In this document: one piece after another, positions 33,864-43,591 of the stretch
Layout: each line of letters starts with the position of its first letter
How positions within the stretch are numbered: the first letter of the stretch is position 1
Source: Bacteroidaceae bacterium
Lineage (GTDB): Bacteria; Bacteroidota; Bacteroidia; Bacteroidales; Bacteroidaceae
DNA: 59,560 bases
Reading direction: 5' to 3'
NCBI GenBank assembly: GCA_017451695.1
Contig: JAFTNW010000012.1
Coordinates: 1-59,560, forward strand
Position numbers and translations under genes: made by a program
The notes under the pieces: model-generated
What the model saw: only the letters and a program-made list of their open reading frames with translations
The model's database searches: none
What the model was told of the DNA's origin: nothing

Positions 33864-34481
33864 ATGAGTACAATTCTTAGAAGCAACATCACAGGCTTTC
33901 AAATGCCTACCCTTCTCTACCCCACAAGTGCGCTTGCACCGGCCATAAGCCAAGCCACCATAGAGTATCACTACGGCAAGCATCTGCAAGCCTATGTGAA
34001 CAAACTTAATGAACTTGTGGCAGAGAGCGATTTTGAAGAGATGACACTGCGCGAGATAGTGGAATTTGCGCCCGAAGGCCCCCTTTTCAACAACGCAGGA
34101 CAGGTACTGAACCACTCGCTCTACTTTGAGCAGTTCACCCCCACGGCGCCCACAAACAACCACCCCACAGGGGCGCTTGAAAGCTCCATAAAATTTGATT
34201 TCGGAAACTTCGACACACTGAGAAAAAAGATGGAAGAGGCGGCGACCACGCTCTTTGGTTCGGGCTGGGTGTGGCTTGCACAAGACGAAACAGGCAAGCT
34301 CAACATCATAAATTGCATCAATGGAGACAACCCCATACGCCACCACATGACACCGCTTTTTGGTATTGACGTTTGGGAGCATGCCTATTATCTCGATTAC
34401 CAAAACAGGCGTGCCGACCACGTTAAAAAACTGTGGAGCATTGTCGATTGGGAGATGATTGAGAGCAGGCTCAATATGTAA
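33864..34481 (+). CDS. sodB: Superoxide dismutase, Fe/Mn family
   Basis: This 205-residue enzyme converts superoxide to hydrogen peroxide and oxygen. Metal ligands are H36 in EYHYGKH, H84 in VLNHSLYF, D169 and H173 in GIDVWEHAYY. The active-site glutamine in NNAGQ is of the Fe-type or cambialistic pattern found in Bacteroidota. The frame is open upstream, but the ATG at 33864 gives the family start; a second ATG 13 codons later (MPTLLYP) is also possible. No signal peptide is visible, so it is cytosolic. It is a single-gene unit. Confidence 0.96.
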   Translation: MSTILRSNITGFQMPTLLYPTSALAPAISQATIEYHYGKHLQAYVNKLNELVAESDFEEMTLREIVEFAPEGPLFNNAGQVLNHSLYFEQFTPTAPTNNHPTGALESSIKFDFGNFDTLRKKMEEAATTLFGSGWVWLAQDETGKLNIINCINGDNPIRHHMTPLFGIDVWEHAYYLDYQNRRADHVKKLWSIVDWEMIESRLNM

Positions 34482-34518
34482 ACAATGAGGTGCACCCATG
34501 GGCGCACCTCATTGTTTA
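34479..34518. terminator. Bidirectional terminator between sodB and the EEP nuclease gene
   Basis: A perfect 15-bp stem (34479-34493 with 34504-34518) with a 10-nt loop starts at the sodB stop codon and separates two convergent genes. Confidence 0.7.
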
Positions 34519-34535
34519 TCTTTCAGTTACAAGGT

Positions 34536-35573
34536 TTATTTTACCTCTTTTACCATATAAATGATTACAGGAAGGTGGTCGCTGTAACCATTAAGCCACA
34601 CACCGCTTGCATGGGTGCGCTTGGGCGAGCCTTTATATTTACCCTCGGTCTGCAACATATAGCTGCGCGAGAATATCTCGGGCTTGTAATATTTGAGCGT
34701 GCTTCTATCCTTGCCCACAAGGTTGGCCGAGAACACCACCTGGTCAAACAGGTTCCAATTACCTTTGTATTTAAGTGTGCCGATGCCATCCTCGCGCAAC
34801 ACCTTCCACCAAGGGTTATACAGGTCGCTCGGTTTCTTCAAATCGTCGCGGTAACGCATGGCACCAAGACATTTATGCATGCTCTTGTCATCGGGGTCGT
34901 CGTTCATATCACCCATGATAATAACCTTTGAATCGGGATGCTCTGCCATAAGCGAATCCTTCAACTCGCGCACCTGAACACCGGCACGTTCGCGAGCCGG
35001 CGACTTTGCATAGCGCGACGGCCAATGGTTCACTATTATATGCACCCTCTCGCCACTCATCATTCCGCTCACAATAAGGAATCCGCGGGTTTTATATTCG
35101 TCGCTGCCATTCTCAAGCAGATAGGGTGCCAATTTATAGGCATAAGGCTTGAACAAGGCGGGATTGTAAAGCAGGGCACAATCTACGCCACGAGCATCGG
35201 GGCCCTCGACATGCACAAATTTCCAACCTCGGGCAGCGAGAGCATCGCTCTCAACAAGAGCCTGCAACACATTGCTGTTCTCAATCTCCGAAACTCCAAC
35301 GGCAGCCATACCCACAGGCAACATATCGGTAGCCATCTCGGCAAGTACCTCCGACATGTTTTTTACCTTATTAACATACTTCATGGTGCCCCATTTGTTT
35401 GTTCCGTCGGGCAGGAATTCAAAGTCGTTTTTCCCTGCATCGTGAATTGTATCGAACAGATTCTCAAGGTTATAGAAACCCACTGCATACATCTCGAAAC
35501 GCTTCTGCTGCGCCATGGCAGGAATGCACAATACAAGCAGCATAGTAGCCGCTAAAGCTATTATTTTTTTCAT
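34536..35573 (-). CDS. Secreted endonuclease/exonuclease/phosphatase (EEP) family protein
   Basis: This 345-residue protein has a signal peptide (MKKIIALAATMLLVLCIPAMAQ). The EEP catalytic residues are all visible: YNLEN (N35), the metal-binding glutamate in SEIEN (E96), VNHWPSR (H183), GDMNDDP (D222, N224) and GYSDHLPV (D332, H333). Known EEP members cut DNA, RNA or phospholipids and sugars; the SEIEN and NHWPSR forms are common in secreted nucleases. The start at 35573 gives the signal peptide. It lies divergent to the receptor and OB-fold lipoprotein genes, suggesting a role in digesting captured nucleic acid. Cleavage specificity is not known. Confidence 0.88.
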   Translation of the reverse strand: MKKIIALAATMLLVLCIPAMAQQKRFEMYAVGFYNLENLFDTIHDAGKNDFEFLPDGTNKWGTMKYVNKVKNMSEVLAEMATDMLPVGMAAVGVSEIENSNVLQALVESDALAARGWKFVHVEGPDARGVDCALLYNPALFKPYAYKLAPYLLENGSDEYKTRGFLIVSGMMSGERVHIIVNHWPSRYAKSPARERAGVQVRELKDSLMAEHPDSKVIIMGDMNDDPDDKSMHKCLGAMRYRDDLKKPSDLYNPWWKVLREDGIGTLKYKGNWNLFDQVVFSANLVGKDRSTLKYYKPEIFSRSYMLQTEGKYKGSPKRTHASGVWLNGYSDHLPVIIYMVKEVK

Positions 35574-35843
35574 ATTACAATTAATTTTCGTCTCTGTTAA
35601 AACCACATTTTGGCATTGAACGTGTAAAAGTACAATTTTTATCTCATTACCCGATAATAAAAACGGAATAAATTTTGCACATTGAATTTTAACTTTTCCC
35701 CACTCAAAAAAGAGCGCAAAATACTTTTCGCTTAATATAATTTTTGCAATCTTTGTATAATTTTTATATATTTTACATGTAAACAACAGCCCGCAAACAC
35801 GGCTTGACACGATAAAAGTATCAATATTAATAATTTATAACAG
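35574..35843. other. Divergent intergenic region of the nuclease/receptor locus
   Basis: 270 bp separate the nuclease and receptor genes. The region is AT-rich and contains several TTTTTG and CTTTG elements but no pair matching both promoter boxes at normal spacing. It is the likely control region for the whole locus. Confidence 0.4.
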
Positions 35844-38800
35844 ATGAAAAGATTTTTGAAGTATGCAGTGCTCTTTTTCGTCTGTCTTGCATGGAGCAAC
35901 AACACCCATGCATTCACAGATGCAAAAGACCCGATACAAGTCGTTTTCAGATTTGTAAACGGGGACGACATGTTCTACGTTCCTTGGAACGGCAATGACA
36001 GCAGTTTGAAATCTCTGTGCGAAATCCTCAGAGAAAACTCAAACGGACAAGGCTCTATCTATGTAGATGGTTACAGCGATACCAAAAGCCTGTCGATGAC
36101 AAGATGCAACAGAGTTAAATCGGAGCTCATTATTCGCACCGGAGTAACAGAAAGCACATTTGCAACAACAAACAATGTTGGCAAGTTCAACGGAATGAAG
36201 GATGTTGTTGTGGTAACCGTGGTTGTCCCCGAAAGCAATAAAGAGGAGATAATCGCCGCCACCGAAACAACAGCACCCGTGCGCAACGAGGTTGCAACCA
36301 ATGCACCCACCAAGATGCCTGTTCACACTGTTAATGACAGTGTAGCAAAGAGCAGTGCGGTGGCAATGGTTGTACCCGACTTCATGGCCAACGAAATCGA
36401 CAAGGACCAATTCACATTTAACGAGAACATGCTCGACGAGGATGAGGATGTTATTCAGGGCGCATCGGCCATGACAACATCGAGCGACGATTTCTTCCTC
36501 TCCGAGGTAGGTTATCGTTGGAGTGCCATGCGTTTCAAATTGCGTGGATATGATTCACAATACAACAACGTGTATGCCAACGGTGCCCTGCTCAACGATG
36601 CCGAGCGTGGTACATTCAGCTATGGTATGATTGGTGGTTTGAACGATGCCACACGCAACCAAGAGAGCAGTACATACTTGGAGAACAGCAGCTTTGGTTA
36701 TAGCAACGTAGGTGGAGCAAGCAACATCAATATGCGTGCCAGCCAATATGCGGCAGGCCACAAGATGTCATTGGTTGCCTGCAACCGCAACTATCTTGCC
36801 CGTGCAATGTACACATACTCAACCGGTCTCATGGACAATGGTTGGGCATTTACAATGTCGGCATCATACCGCTGGGCCAACGAAGGTGTTATCGAGGGTA
36901 CATTCTACAACTCGCTCGGTTACTACTTCAGCGCATACAAGAAGATAAACGACAAACACAGCCTCTCGTTTGCGACATGGGGCTCGCCCACAGAGCGCGG
37001 ACAGCAGGCCGCAGCAACCGAGGAGGCTTATTGGCTTGCCAACAGCCACTACTACAACCCCAACTGGGGATACCAGAATGGCAAAAAGCGCAATGCCCGC
37101 GTGGTAACATCGTACGAGCCCACCGCCCTCTTCACATGGGACTACCAGATTGACCGCGAGACAAAGCTCACCACATCGGCAGCAGTAAAATACAGCAACT
37201 ACGGAACAACCGCACTTGGCTGGAACGGCAATGCCGCCGACCCACGCCCCACATACTACAAGAACCTGCCCAGCTCGGCATACAACGTGTGGGACCTTTC
37301 GTACTACGACGACCCTGCAAATGCAGCCGAGAAGGAGGACAACATTGCATCGTGGTGGCAATTGTATAACCACTGGAAAGAGAGCAAGGGCAACCGCCAG
37401 CTCAATTGGGACTACATGATATTTGCCAACCAACAGGCAAATGCTATGAACGGCGAGTGCCTCTACTATGTTGAGGAGCGCCACAACGACCAGCTGATGC
37501 TCAGTATTGGTTCTGTACTCGACCACGAGTTCAACAAATATAGCAAGGCAAACATCGGTGTAAACATAAACACCACAAAGGGCATGCACTACAAGGAGAT
37601 GAGCGACCTATTGGGTGCCAACAAATATACCGATATCGATAAATTCTCGGTGGGCGACCATGGTACAAACAGCTACATCATACAGAACGACCTTGACAAC
37701 CCCAACCGCCAGATTCGCGAGGGCGACAAGTTTGGTTACAACTACGATATCTATGTAAATAAGATAAACCTCTTTACACAATATCAGTACAACAAGAACA
37801 AGGTACACTTCTATGCCGGTGCCAACATCGACGGTACCACAATGCAGCGCGATGGCCACATGCGTAACGGCCGCGCCACATTCTTCGATGCCAACGGCAA
37901 TATGTTCGATATATCAAAAGGAAAGAGCGGCACAGCCAAATTCCTTGGTGGTGGTGCAAAAGCATCGCTCATATACGACATCAACGGAAATAACCGCGTG
38001 ATGATTGGTGGCGGTTACACACAGCGTGCCCCACTCGCCTACAACTCGTTCGTTGCACCCCGTATCCGCGAGGATTTTGTTGAGGGCCTTGAAACAGAGG
38101 GCATACTCAACGGCGAGGTTTCATACGCAGTGAAATATGGTGCATTCGGTGCAAAAGTAAGTGGTTTCTACACCAAGATAAGCAATGCCGTACAGCAGAG
38201 CGCATTCTACAACGATGCCGAGGGTAAATTCACATACTTCACAATGACAGGCGTTGATAAAGAGCACTACGGTATTGAAGCATCAATTGTTTACAATGTA
38301 ACATCGGCTCTATCGTTCAATTTCCTTGCATCAATCACTGAGGCCGAATATACAAACAACACCCTTGGTTCATTCATGACAGAGGACCAGCAGGAGCTCA
38401 AGAACGACAAAGAGCTCATCTACATGGATGGCGCCAAGGTGGGCGGTTCACCACTCACAGCATTGAGCCTGGGTGTCGATTACAACGTAAACGGCTGGTA
38501 TTTGAGCGCAAACCTCAACTACTACGACCGCATATATGTGAGCCCCTCGCTCTTTGCACGCAAGCACAGCATTGTAACGGGCGATGCCGGATTCGACGAG
38601 AACGGCAACCCCACAGGTTTGAATGTGCCCTCGCAGTTCCATGGCGACGGCGGTTTCATGCTCGATGCATCAATAGGCAAAAGTATCAGACTCAAAGGTG
38701 GAAAGCAGCTCAACATAAACCTGAGCCTGAACAACGTACTCAACAACGAGAATATGATTACCGGCGGATATGAGCAGAACCGTGGAGACCTTAATGAGGA

Positions 38801-38894
38801 GAAGGAGAAGAAAACTTATGTATTCTCAAAGAACCCATACCTCTACTATGCAAGCGCATTTAACGCATATCTTAACATAGGACTTCGATTCTAA
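35844..38894 (+). CDS. TonB-dependent receptor with N-terminal OmpA-like domain
   Basis: This 1016-residue outer-membrane protein has a signal peptide to about residue 24. Residues 28-130 resemble an OmpA-like fold (IYVDGYSDTKS, then a CNRVKSELIIRTG helix) instead of the CarboxypepD_reg domain common in Bacteroidota receptors. A linker of about 80 residues leads to a plug-like region (ending near DDFFLSEVGYRWSAMRFKLR and NNVYANGALLNDAERG). From about residue 300 to the end is a 22-strand-type barrel with alternating aromatics and a terminal phenylalanine. It is the first gene of a three-gene unit with a DUF5689 lipoprotein and an OB-fold lipoprotein. No SusD homologue is present. The ligand is inferred, not shown. 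Confidence 0.85.
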   Translation: MKRFLKYAVLFFVCLAWSNNTHAFTDAKDPIQVVFRFVNGDDMFYVPWNGNDSSLKSLCEILRENSNGQGSIYVDGYSDTKSLSMTRCNRVKSELIIRTGVTESTFATTNNVGKFNGMKDVVVVTVVVPESNKEEIIAATETTAPVRNEVATNAPTKMPVHTVNDSVAKSSAVAMVVPDFMANEIDKDQFTFNENMLDEDEDVIQGASAMTTSSDDFFLSEVGYRWSAMRFKLRGYDSQYNNVYANGALLNDAERGTFSYGMIGGLNDATRNQESSTYLENSSFGYSNVGGASNINMRASQYAAGHKMSLVACNRNYLARAMYTYSTGLMDNGWAFTMSASYRWANEGVIEGTFYNSLGYYFSAYKKINDKHSLSFATWGSPTERGQQAAATEEAYWLANSHYYNPNWGYQNGKKRNARVVTSYEPTALFTWDYQIDRETKLTTSAAVKYSNYGTTALGWNGNAADPRPTYYKNLPSSAYNVWDLSYYDDPANAAEKEDNIASWWQLYNHWKESKGNRQLNWDYMIFANQQANAMNGECLYYVEERHNDQLMLSIGSVLDHEFNKYSKANIGVNINTTKGMHYKEMSDLLGANKYTDIDKFSVGDHGTNSYIIQNDLDNPNRQIREGDKFGYNYDIYVNKINLFTQYQYNKNKVHFYAGANIDGTTMQRDGHMRNGRATFFDANGNMFDISKGKSGTAKFLGGGAKASLIYDINGNNRVMIGGGYTQRAPLAYNSFVAPRIREDFVEGLETEGILNGEVSYAVKYGAFGAKVSGFYTKISNAVQQSAFYNDAEGKFTYFTMTGVDKEHYGIEASIVYNVTSALSFNFLASITEAEYTNNTLGSFMTEDQQELKNDKELIYMDGAKVGGSPLTALSLGVDYNVNGWYLSANLNYYDRIYVSPSLFARKHSIVTGDAGFDENGNPTGLNVPSQFHGDGGFMLDASIGKSIRLKGGKQLNINLSLNNVLNNENMITGGYEQNRGDLNEEKEKKTYVFSKNPYLYYASAFNAYLNIGLRF

Positions 38895-38914
38895 AAAATG
38901 AGGAGGAAGAATTT

Positions 38915-39757
38915 ATGAAAACAATAAAAAATATATTATTCGCAAGCTTGTTGTTGGTAGCCTTCACAGGATGCATGAACGACTTTGACGAGCCCGTATT
39001 CCTGAACAACCCACCCTATGGCAATAACTCCATAGGCGAGGCCAACATGACAATTTCCGAATTCAAAGAGAAATACAGAGAGCAGTTGCTGGCATCCATG
39101 CCCACCGAGATTACCGATGATATCATCCTGCAAGGTGTTGTTGTGGGCAACGACGAAACCGGCAACATCTACAAACAGATTGTTATAAGCGATGACAACG
39201 ATGCTATAATAATAGGCGTGAACACCAGCGGTCTCTATGCCATGCTCCCCATCGGGCAAGCAATAGCAATTAATTGCAAAGGGCTCGATATGGGCGGATA
39301 TTGCTACTTGCCGCAGATTGGCGTTCGTTACAATACCGAAAAATATGGTATTCAAATAGGCCGCATGAGCAAGGAGGTATTCGAAGAGCACATCAAGCTC
39401 ATTGGCACACCCGGCGAATTTGACGAGCAAACACCGCTTGACATTACCCCGGATTATCTCGCAAACAAGGAGAACAAAGACCTCTGCCCCATCTATGCAC
39501 GCTTGAAAAACGTACAATTCAAGGAGGCCGATGGCAAAGCCCTCTATGCACCCGGTGAAGAGATTGCGGAGCGCACGGTAAAGATTGACAAGCAGGAGAT
39601 AATCTTCCGCATAAGCAACTATGCCGACTTTGCCAAGGAGGTGTTGCCCACCGGCAAAATCGACATCAAAGGCGTTCTCACACGTTACAAGACAAACTCA
39701 AAAGACGTGTGGCAATTCATATTTACATCGACAGCCGATATAACACCCGCTGAATAA
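38915..39757 (+). CDS. DUF5689-family lipoprotein
   Basis: This 280-residue protein has a lipoprotein signal peptide (LLLVAFTGCMND, cysteine near residue 20). The mature region matches DUF5689: a short helix ISEFKEKYREQL, then DIILQGVVVGNDETGNIYKQ, a beta pattern typical of OB-like domains, with a terminal strand region IDIKGVLTRYKTN. It probably sits on the outer membrane next to the receptor. An AGGAGG lies 8 nt before its ATG, an unusually good ribosome site for this phylum. Binding of nucleic acid is suggested by fold and neighbours only. Confidence 0.85.
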   Translation: MKTIKNILFASLLLVAFTGCMNDFDEPVFLNNPPYGNNSIGEANMTISEFKEKYREQLLASMPTEITDDIILQGVVVGNDETGNIYKQIVISDDNDAIIIGVNTSGLYAMLPIGQAIAINCKGLDMGGYCYLPQIGVRYNTEKYGIQIGRMSKEVFEEHIKLIGTPGEFDEQTPLDITPDYLANKENKDLCPIYARLKNVQFKEADGKALYAPGEEIAERTVKIDKQEIIFRISNYADFAKEVLPTGKIDIKGVLTRYKTNSKDVWQFIFTSTADITPAE

Positions 39758-39807
39758 CAGAACACCTTATTTATATACTAAGAGTAATAATAATAACACA
39801 TACAACA

Positions 39808-42800
39808 ATGAAAACATTAAAGTATCTATTCATTGCGGCATTGGCAATATTCAGTTTCAATGCCTGCGAAGATGTCCCCGTGCCCTATACTATACCCGGC
39901 ATGGGCGGTGGCGCAGATGGCAGCCAGGAAGATGTAGTATTTGAGCAGGATTTCTCAAGCAGCCTTGGCAGTTTCAAGCAGACCGTTTCGAACAGCGAAC
40001 TTACCTGGGGTATTGATTACAGCAGTGCCTGCATCACAGGACACTATAAAGATGGAAACAATGTGAGCCAATACAAAGCAGGCGAAAGCTACCTTGTATC
40101 TCCCGCTTTCGACCTCACAGGCAAAGAGGCTGCACACATCGTTGTGAACCATGTAATATGCTATGCCAATAAATCGACAATAAAGGATTGCCACAAGATT
40201 CTTTTGAGCACCGATTACACAGGCGATGCAACAAAAGCAACATGGATTGAAACAGCCTTCGAGCCCGTGGGTTCATCGAGCTTCACATTTGCCGAAACAA
40301 GCTTTAACCTGCCCGCAGAGGTAATAGGAAAGAGTGCCGTGTACGTTGCGCTATACTACAAATCTACCGACAATCAAGCCAGCACATGGGAGGTTAAGTC
40401 TATGGCTGTAAAAGATGGCGAGGCACCTGTAAAAGACGAGCCCGAGGAAACCGTTGAGATGACTGTTGCAGAGGCTATTGAAGCATATTCGGGAACACCC
40501 ACACCCGCTGCAGTTAAAGGATATATTGTAGGTTGGGTTGAAGGCCAGAATTACGAATCGGGTGCAAGATTCAACAACAATGTAACAGAGGAAAACGGAT
40601 ATACCGACATTTTGCTTGCCGACAGCCCCGATGAAACAGACGCAACAAAATGTATTCCTGTGCAGTTGCCAAGCGGCGAGGTACGTAGCAAAGTAAACAT
40701 TAAGGACAATCCCAACAACTACAAGAAGCTGGTTACCCTAACCGGTTCAATAGAGAAATACTTTGGTGTTCCCGGCCTCAAGAGCGTTACAAAAGCACTA
40801 TTTGAGGGCGAGAGCGACGATAACACCGGCGAAGGCGACGACAGCGAGGAGCCCACAGGCAAAATCTACCTCAAAGAGACATTTGCCGAGAGCCTTGGCT
40901 CATTCAAAACAGAGCAGATTGTAAACGACTATGCATGGAAACACGAGGTTTACCAAAACAACGCATACGCAAAAGTTTCGGGTTACGCTAATGGTAAGAG
41001 CCAGGATGCCGAGAGCTGGCTCATATCACCTGCCATTGATCTTACAGGCGAGACCGCAGCAAAAATAACATTCGACTATGTTATCAACAAGGGCGATGCA
41101 AGCCTTGCTGCAACAAACCATCAGTTGATGATAACCGACAACTACACAGGCGATTTCTTCACAACAAAATGGACACCCGTTGATTTTGGTGCAAGCAACG
41201 ACAACACATGGAAATTCCGCAGTGCATCGGCCAATATCCCTGCCGAATTCGCAGGCAAAGAGGCTGTTGTAATTGCATTCAAATACACATCAACCAAGAG
41301 TGCATCGAGCACGTGGGAGGTAAACAATGTTGTTGTTTCGGGTAATGCAAGCAGTGAAGGCGGTGATGACAATACCGGCGAAGGTGGCGACGACAACACA
41401 GGCGAGGGTGGCGACGACAACACCGGTGAAGGTGGCACCACTCCCGAGGAAGGCACCATCGCAGCTGTTATTGCAGCAGGCGCAGGCGAGGCAACTGCCA
41501 ACGGAACAGTAGTTGCAACATACGCACGCGGATTCCTCATGAGCGACGAAACAGGCAGCATACTTGTATATCTGGGCGATGATAAAGGCTTTGCAGTGGG
41601 CGACGCTGTTACAGTGAGCGGTACAACAAGCCTTTATGGCGGTCTGTTGCAGTTTGGCAACACATCAACCGCAACCAAGAACGGCACAGCAGATGTAGAA
41701 ACTCCCACTGCTACCCAAATGACAGGTGCCGACCTTGATGCATACGTTGCAAACCCCACTATTAAATATGTGCAATACAAGGGAACATTGAACGTAAGCG
41801 GATACTACTACAACGTAAACGTAGATGGAGCCTCAAAGGCTGTAGGTAGCATTGCATATCCCAAAGAGGGCCTTGTAGCAGACGAGCTCAACGGCAAGGA
41901 GGTGATTGTTACAGGTTACATTGTGGGCGTTAGCGGTACCAAATATGTAACTACAATGGCTACAAGCGTAGTGGCAGCAGAGAGTGATGACAACACAGGC
42001 GAAGGCGACACCACTCCCGAGGAGGGCACCATTGCAGCTGTTATTGCAGCAGGCGCAGGCGAGGCAACTGCCAACGGAACAGTAGTTGCAACATACGCAC
42101 GCGGATTCCTCATGAGCGACGAAACAGGCAGCATACTTGTATATCTGGGTAGCGACAATGGCTACGCTGTGGGCGACGCTGTTACAGTGAGCGGTACAAC
42201 AAGCCTTTATGCAGGCCTGTTGCAGTTCGGCAACACATCTACCGTAACAAAGAACGGTACAGAAACTGTAAACACCCCCACTGCAACCCAAATGACAGGT
42301 GCCGACCTTGATGCATACATTGCAAACCCCACCGTTAAATATATACAGTACAAGGGTACATTGAACATTAGCGGCTACTATTACAATGTAAACGTAGAAG
42401 GAGCTTCTACTGCTGTCGGCAGCATTGCATACCCCAAAGACGGCTCTGTAGATGCAAGCCTCAACGGCAAGGAGGTAATTGTTACAGGATATGCAATTGG
42501 TGTGAGCAGCAACAAATTTGTTAACACCATGGCAGTAAGCGTGGTGGCAGCCAACCCCGATGACGCAACAGGTGGCGATACTCCTTCGGAAAACACCATC
42601 GCATCAATCATTGCAGCAGGTGCAGGCGAGGCTACTGCCAACGGAACCGTGGTAGCAACATACGGACGCGGATTCCTCATGAGCGACGGAACAGGCAGCA
42701 TACTCGTATATCTGGGTAGCGATAATGGCTACGCTGTGGGCGACGCTGTTACAGTGAGCGGTACAACAAGCCTTTATGCAGGGCTGTTGCAGTTCGGCAA

Positions 42801-43521
42801 CACATCTACCGTAACAAAGAACGGTACAGAAACTGTAAACACCCCCACTGCAACCCAAATGACAGGTGCCGACCTTGATGCATACATTGCGAACCCCACC
42901 GTTAAATATGTGCAGTACAAGGGTACATTGAACATTAGCGGCTACTACTACAATGTAAACGTAGAGGGAGCCTCAAAGGCTGTCGGCAGCATTGCATATC
43001 CCAAGGATGGTTCTGTAGATGCAAGCCTCAACGGCAAGGAGGTAATTGTTACAGGATATACCATTGGTGTGAGCAGCAGCAAATTTGTTAACACCATGGC
43101 AGTAAGCGTGGTGGCAGCCAACCCCGATGACGCAACAGGTGGCGAAGAGGAAGGCGGCGAGGATGAGAGCAATGTGCTCACCGTGGCTCAACTCATTGCT
43201 GCATACAACAATGGTACAACAGGTGCAGCTACCATTACAGGCTATATCGTGGGAACATCAGAGGCCGGTAAATCTAAATTTACTCCTATCTTGGGCCTTG
43301 ATAAAGCCTCTAACACCAACATTATAATTGCCGATGACCCCAACGAAACCGATACAAGCAAATGCATTCCCGTGCAGTTGCCTTCGGGTGCAGTGAGAAA
43401 AGGTGTGAACCTTGTTGACAACCCCGGCAACCTGGGTAAGAAGATTACCCTTGTAGGTGAAATTCAGAAATATTTCAGCATGGCCGGTTTCAAGAACGCC
43501 AAAGAATACACTATTGAATAA
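39808..43521 (+). CDS. Large OB-fold / choice-of-anchor J surface lipoprotein
   Basis: This 1237-residue lipoprotein (signal peptide ending FSFNACED, cysteine at residue 20) has six to seven modules. These are: choice-of-anchor J domain (about 42-205); DUF6359-like domain (218-333, with ILLADSPDETD and VQLPSGEVR); second J domain (351-512); a Gly-Asp-Asn linker of repeated GGDDNTGE; three OB-fold repeats (about 548-726, 739-918, 928-1108); and a C-terminal DUF6359-like domain (1121-1237). The OB repeats resemble the YhcR-type nucleic-acid-binding OB domain. It is likely displayed on the cell surface to bind a ligand for the receptor. Nucleic acid is the inferred ligand. The three OB repeats are almost identical in DNA, suggesting recent amplification. 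Confidence 0.85.
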   Translation: MKTLKYLFIAALAIFSFNACEDVPVPYTIPGMGGGADGSQEDVVFEQDFSSSLGSFKQTVSNSELTWGIDYSSACITGHYKDGNNVSQYKAGESYLVSPAFDLTGKEAAHIVVNHVICYANKSTIKDCHKILLSTDYTGDATKATWIETAFEPVGSSSFTFAETSFNLPAEVIGKSAVYVALYYKSTDNQASTWEVKSMAVKDGEAPVKDEPEETVEMTVAEAIEAYSGTPTPAAVKGYIVGWVEGQNYESGARFNNNVTEENGYTDILLADSPDETDATKCIPVQLPSGEVRSKVNIKDNPNNYKKLVTLTGSIEKYFGVPGLKSVTKALFEGESDDNTGEGDDSEEPTGKIYLKETFAESLGSFKTEQIVNDYAWKHEVYQNNAYAKVSGYANGKSQDAESWLISPAIDLTGETAAKITFDYVINKGDASLAATNHQLMITDNYTGDFFTTKWTPVDFGASNDNTWKFRSASANIPAEFAGKEAVVIAFKYTSTKSASSTWEVNNVVVSGNASSEGGDDNTGEGGDDNTGEGGDDNTGEGGTTPEEGTIAAVIAAGAGEATANGTVVATYARGFLMSDETGSILVYLGDDKGFAVGDAVTVSGTTSLYGGLLQFGNTSTATKNGTADVETPTATQMTGADLDAYVANPTIKYVQYKGTLNVSGYYYNVNVDGASKAVGSIAYPKEGLVADELNGKEVIVTGYIVGVSGTKYVTTMATSVVAAESDDNTGEGDTTPEEGTIAAVIAAGAGEATANGTVVATYARGFLMSDETGSILVYLGSDNGYAVGDAVTVSGTTSLYAGLLQFGNTSTVTKNGTETVNTPTATQMTGADLDAYIANPTVKYIQYKGTLNISGYYYNVNVEGASTAVGSIAYPKDGSVDASLNGKEVIVTGYAIGVSSNKFVNTMAVSVVAANPDDATGGDTPSENTIASIIAAGAGEATANGTVVATYGRGFLMSDGTGSILVYLGSDNGYAVGDAVTVSGTTSLYAGLLQFGNTSTVTKNGTETVNTPTATQMTGADLDAYIANPTVKYVQYKGTLNISGYYYNVNVEGASKAVGSIAYPKDGSVDASLNGKEVIVTGYTIGVSSSKFVNTMAVSVVAANPDDATGGEEEGGEDESNVLTVAQLIAAYNNGTTGAATITGYIVGTSEAGKSKFTPILGLDKASNTNIIIADDPNETDTSKCIPVQLPSGAVRKGVNLVDNPGNLGKKITLVGEIQKYFSMAGFKNAKEYTIE
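41449..43130 (+). repeat. Three tandem ~570-bp coding repeats (OB-fold modules)
   Basis: Equivalent points occur at 41461, 42034 and 42601, giving periods of 573 and 567 bp (191 and 189 codons). Copies 2 and 3 are almost identical at DNA level through most of their length; copy 1 diverges more, mainly in its second half. All remain in frame. Confidence 0.9.
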
Positions 43522-43540
43522 ATAGAGAACACAACCATTA

Positions 43541-43587
43541 AAACGACAAAGCGTGGTGCTCGGAAAGAGCACCACGCTTTGTCGTTT
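43541..43587. terminator. Strong bidirectional terminator after the OB-fold lipoprotein gene
   Basis: A perfect 21-bp stem (43541-43561 with 43567-43587) with a 5-nt loop has an A run before and a T run after, so it can act on both strands. Confidence 0.85.
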
Positions 43588-43591
43588 TTCA

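Noticed and set aside
36864..37589. 241-codon open frame antisense to the TonB-dependent receptor
   Set aside because: It is a Val and Cys rich shadow of the barrel-coding strand; no support.
41360..41440. Slippage-prone minisatellite as a phase-variation switch
   Set aside because: The 24-bp linker repeats (GGDDNTGE) are in multiples of three, so changes in number alter linker length but do not shift frame.
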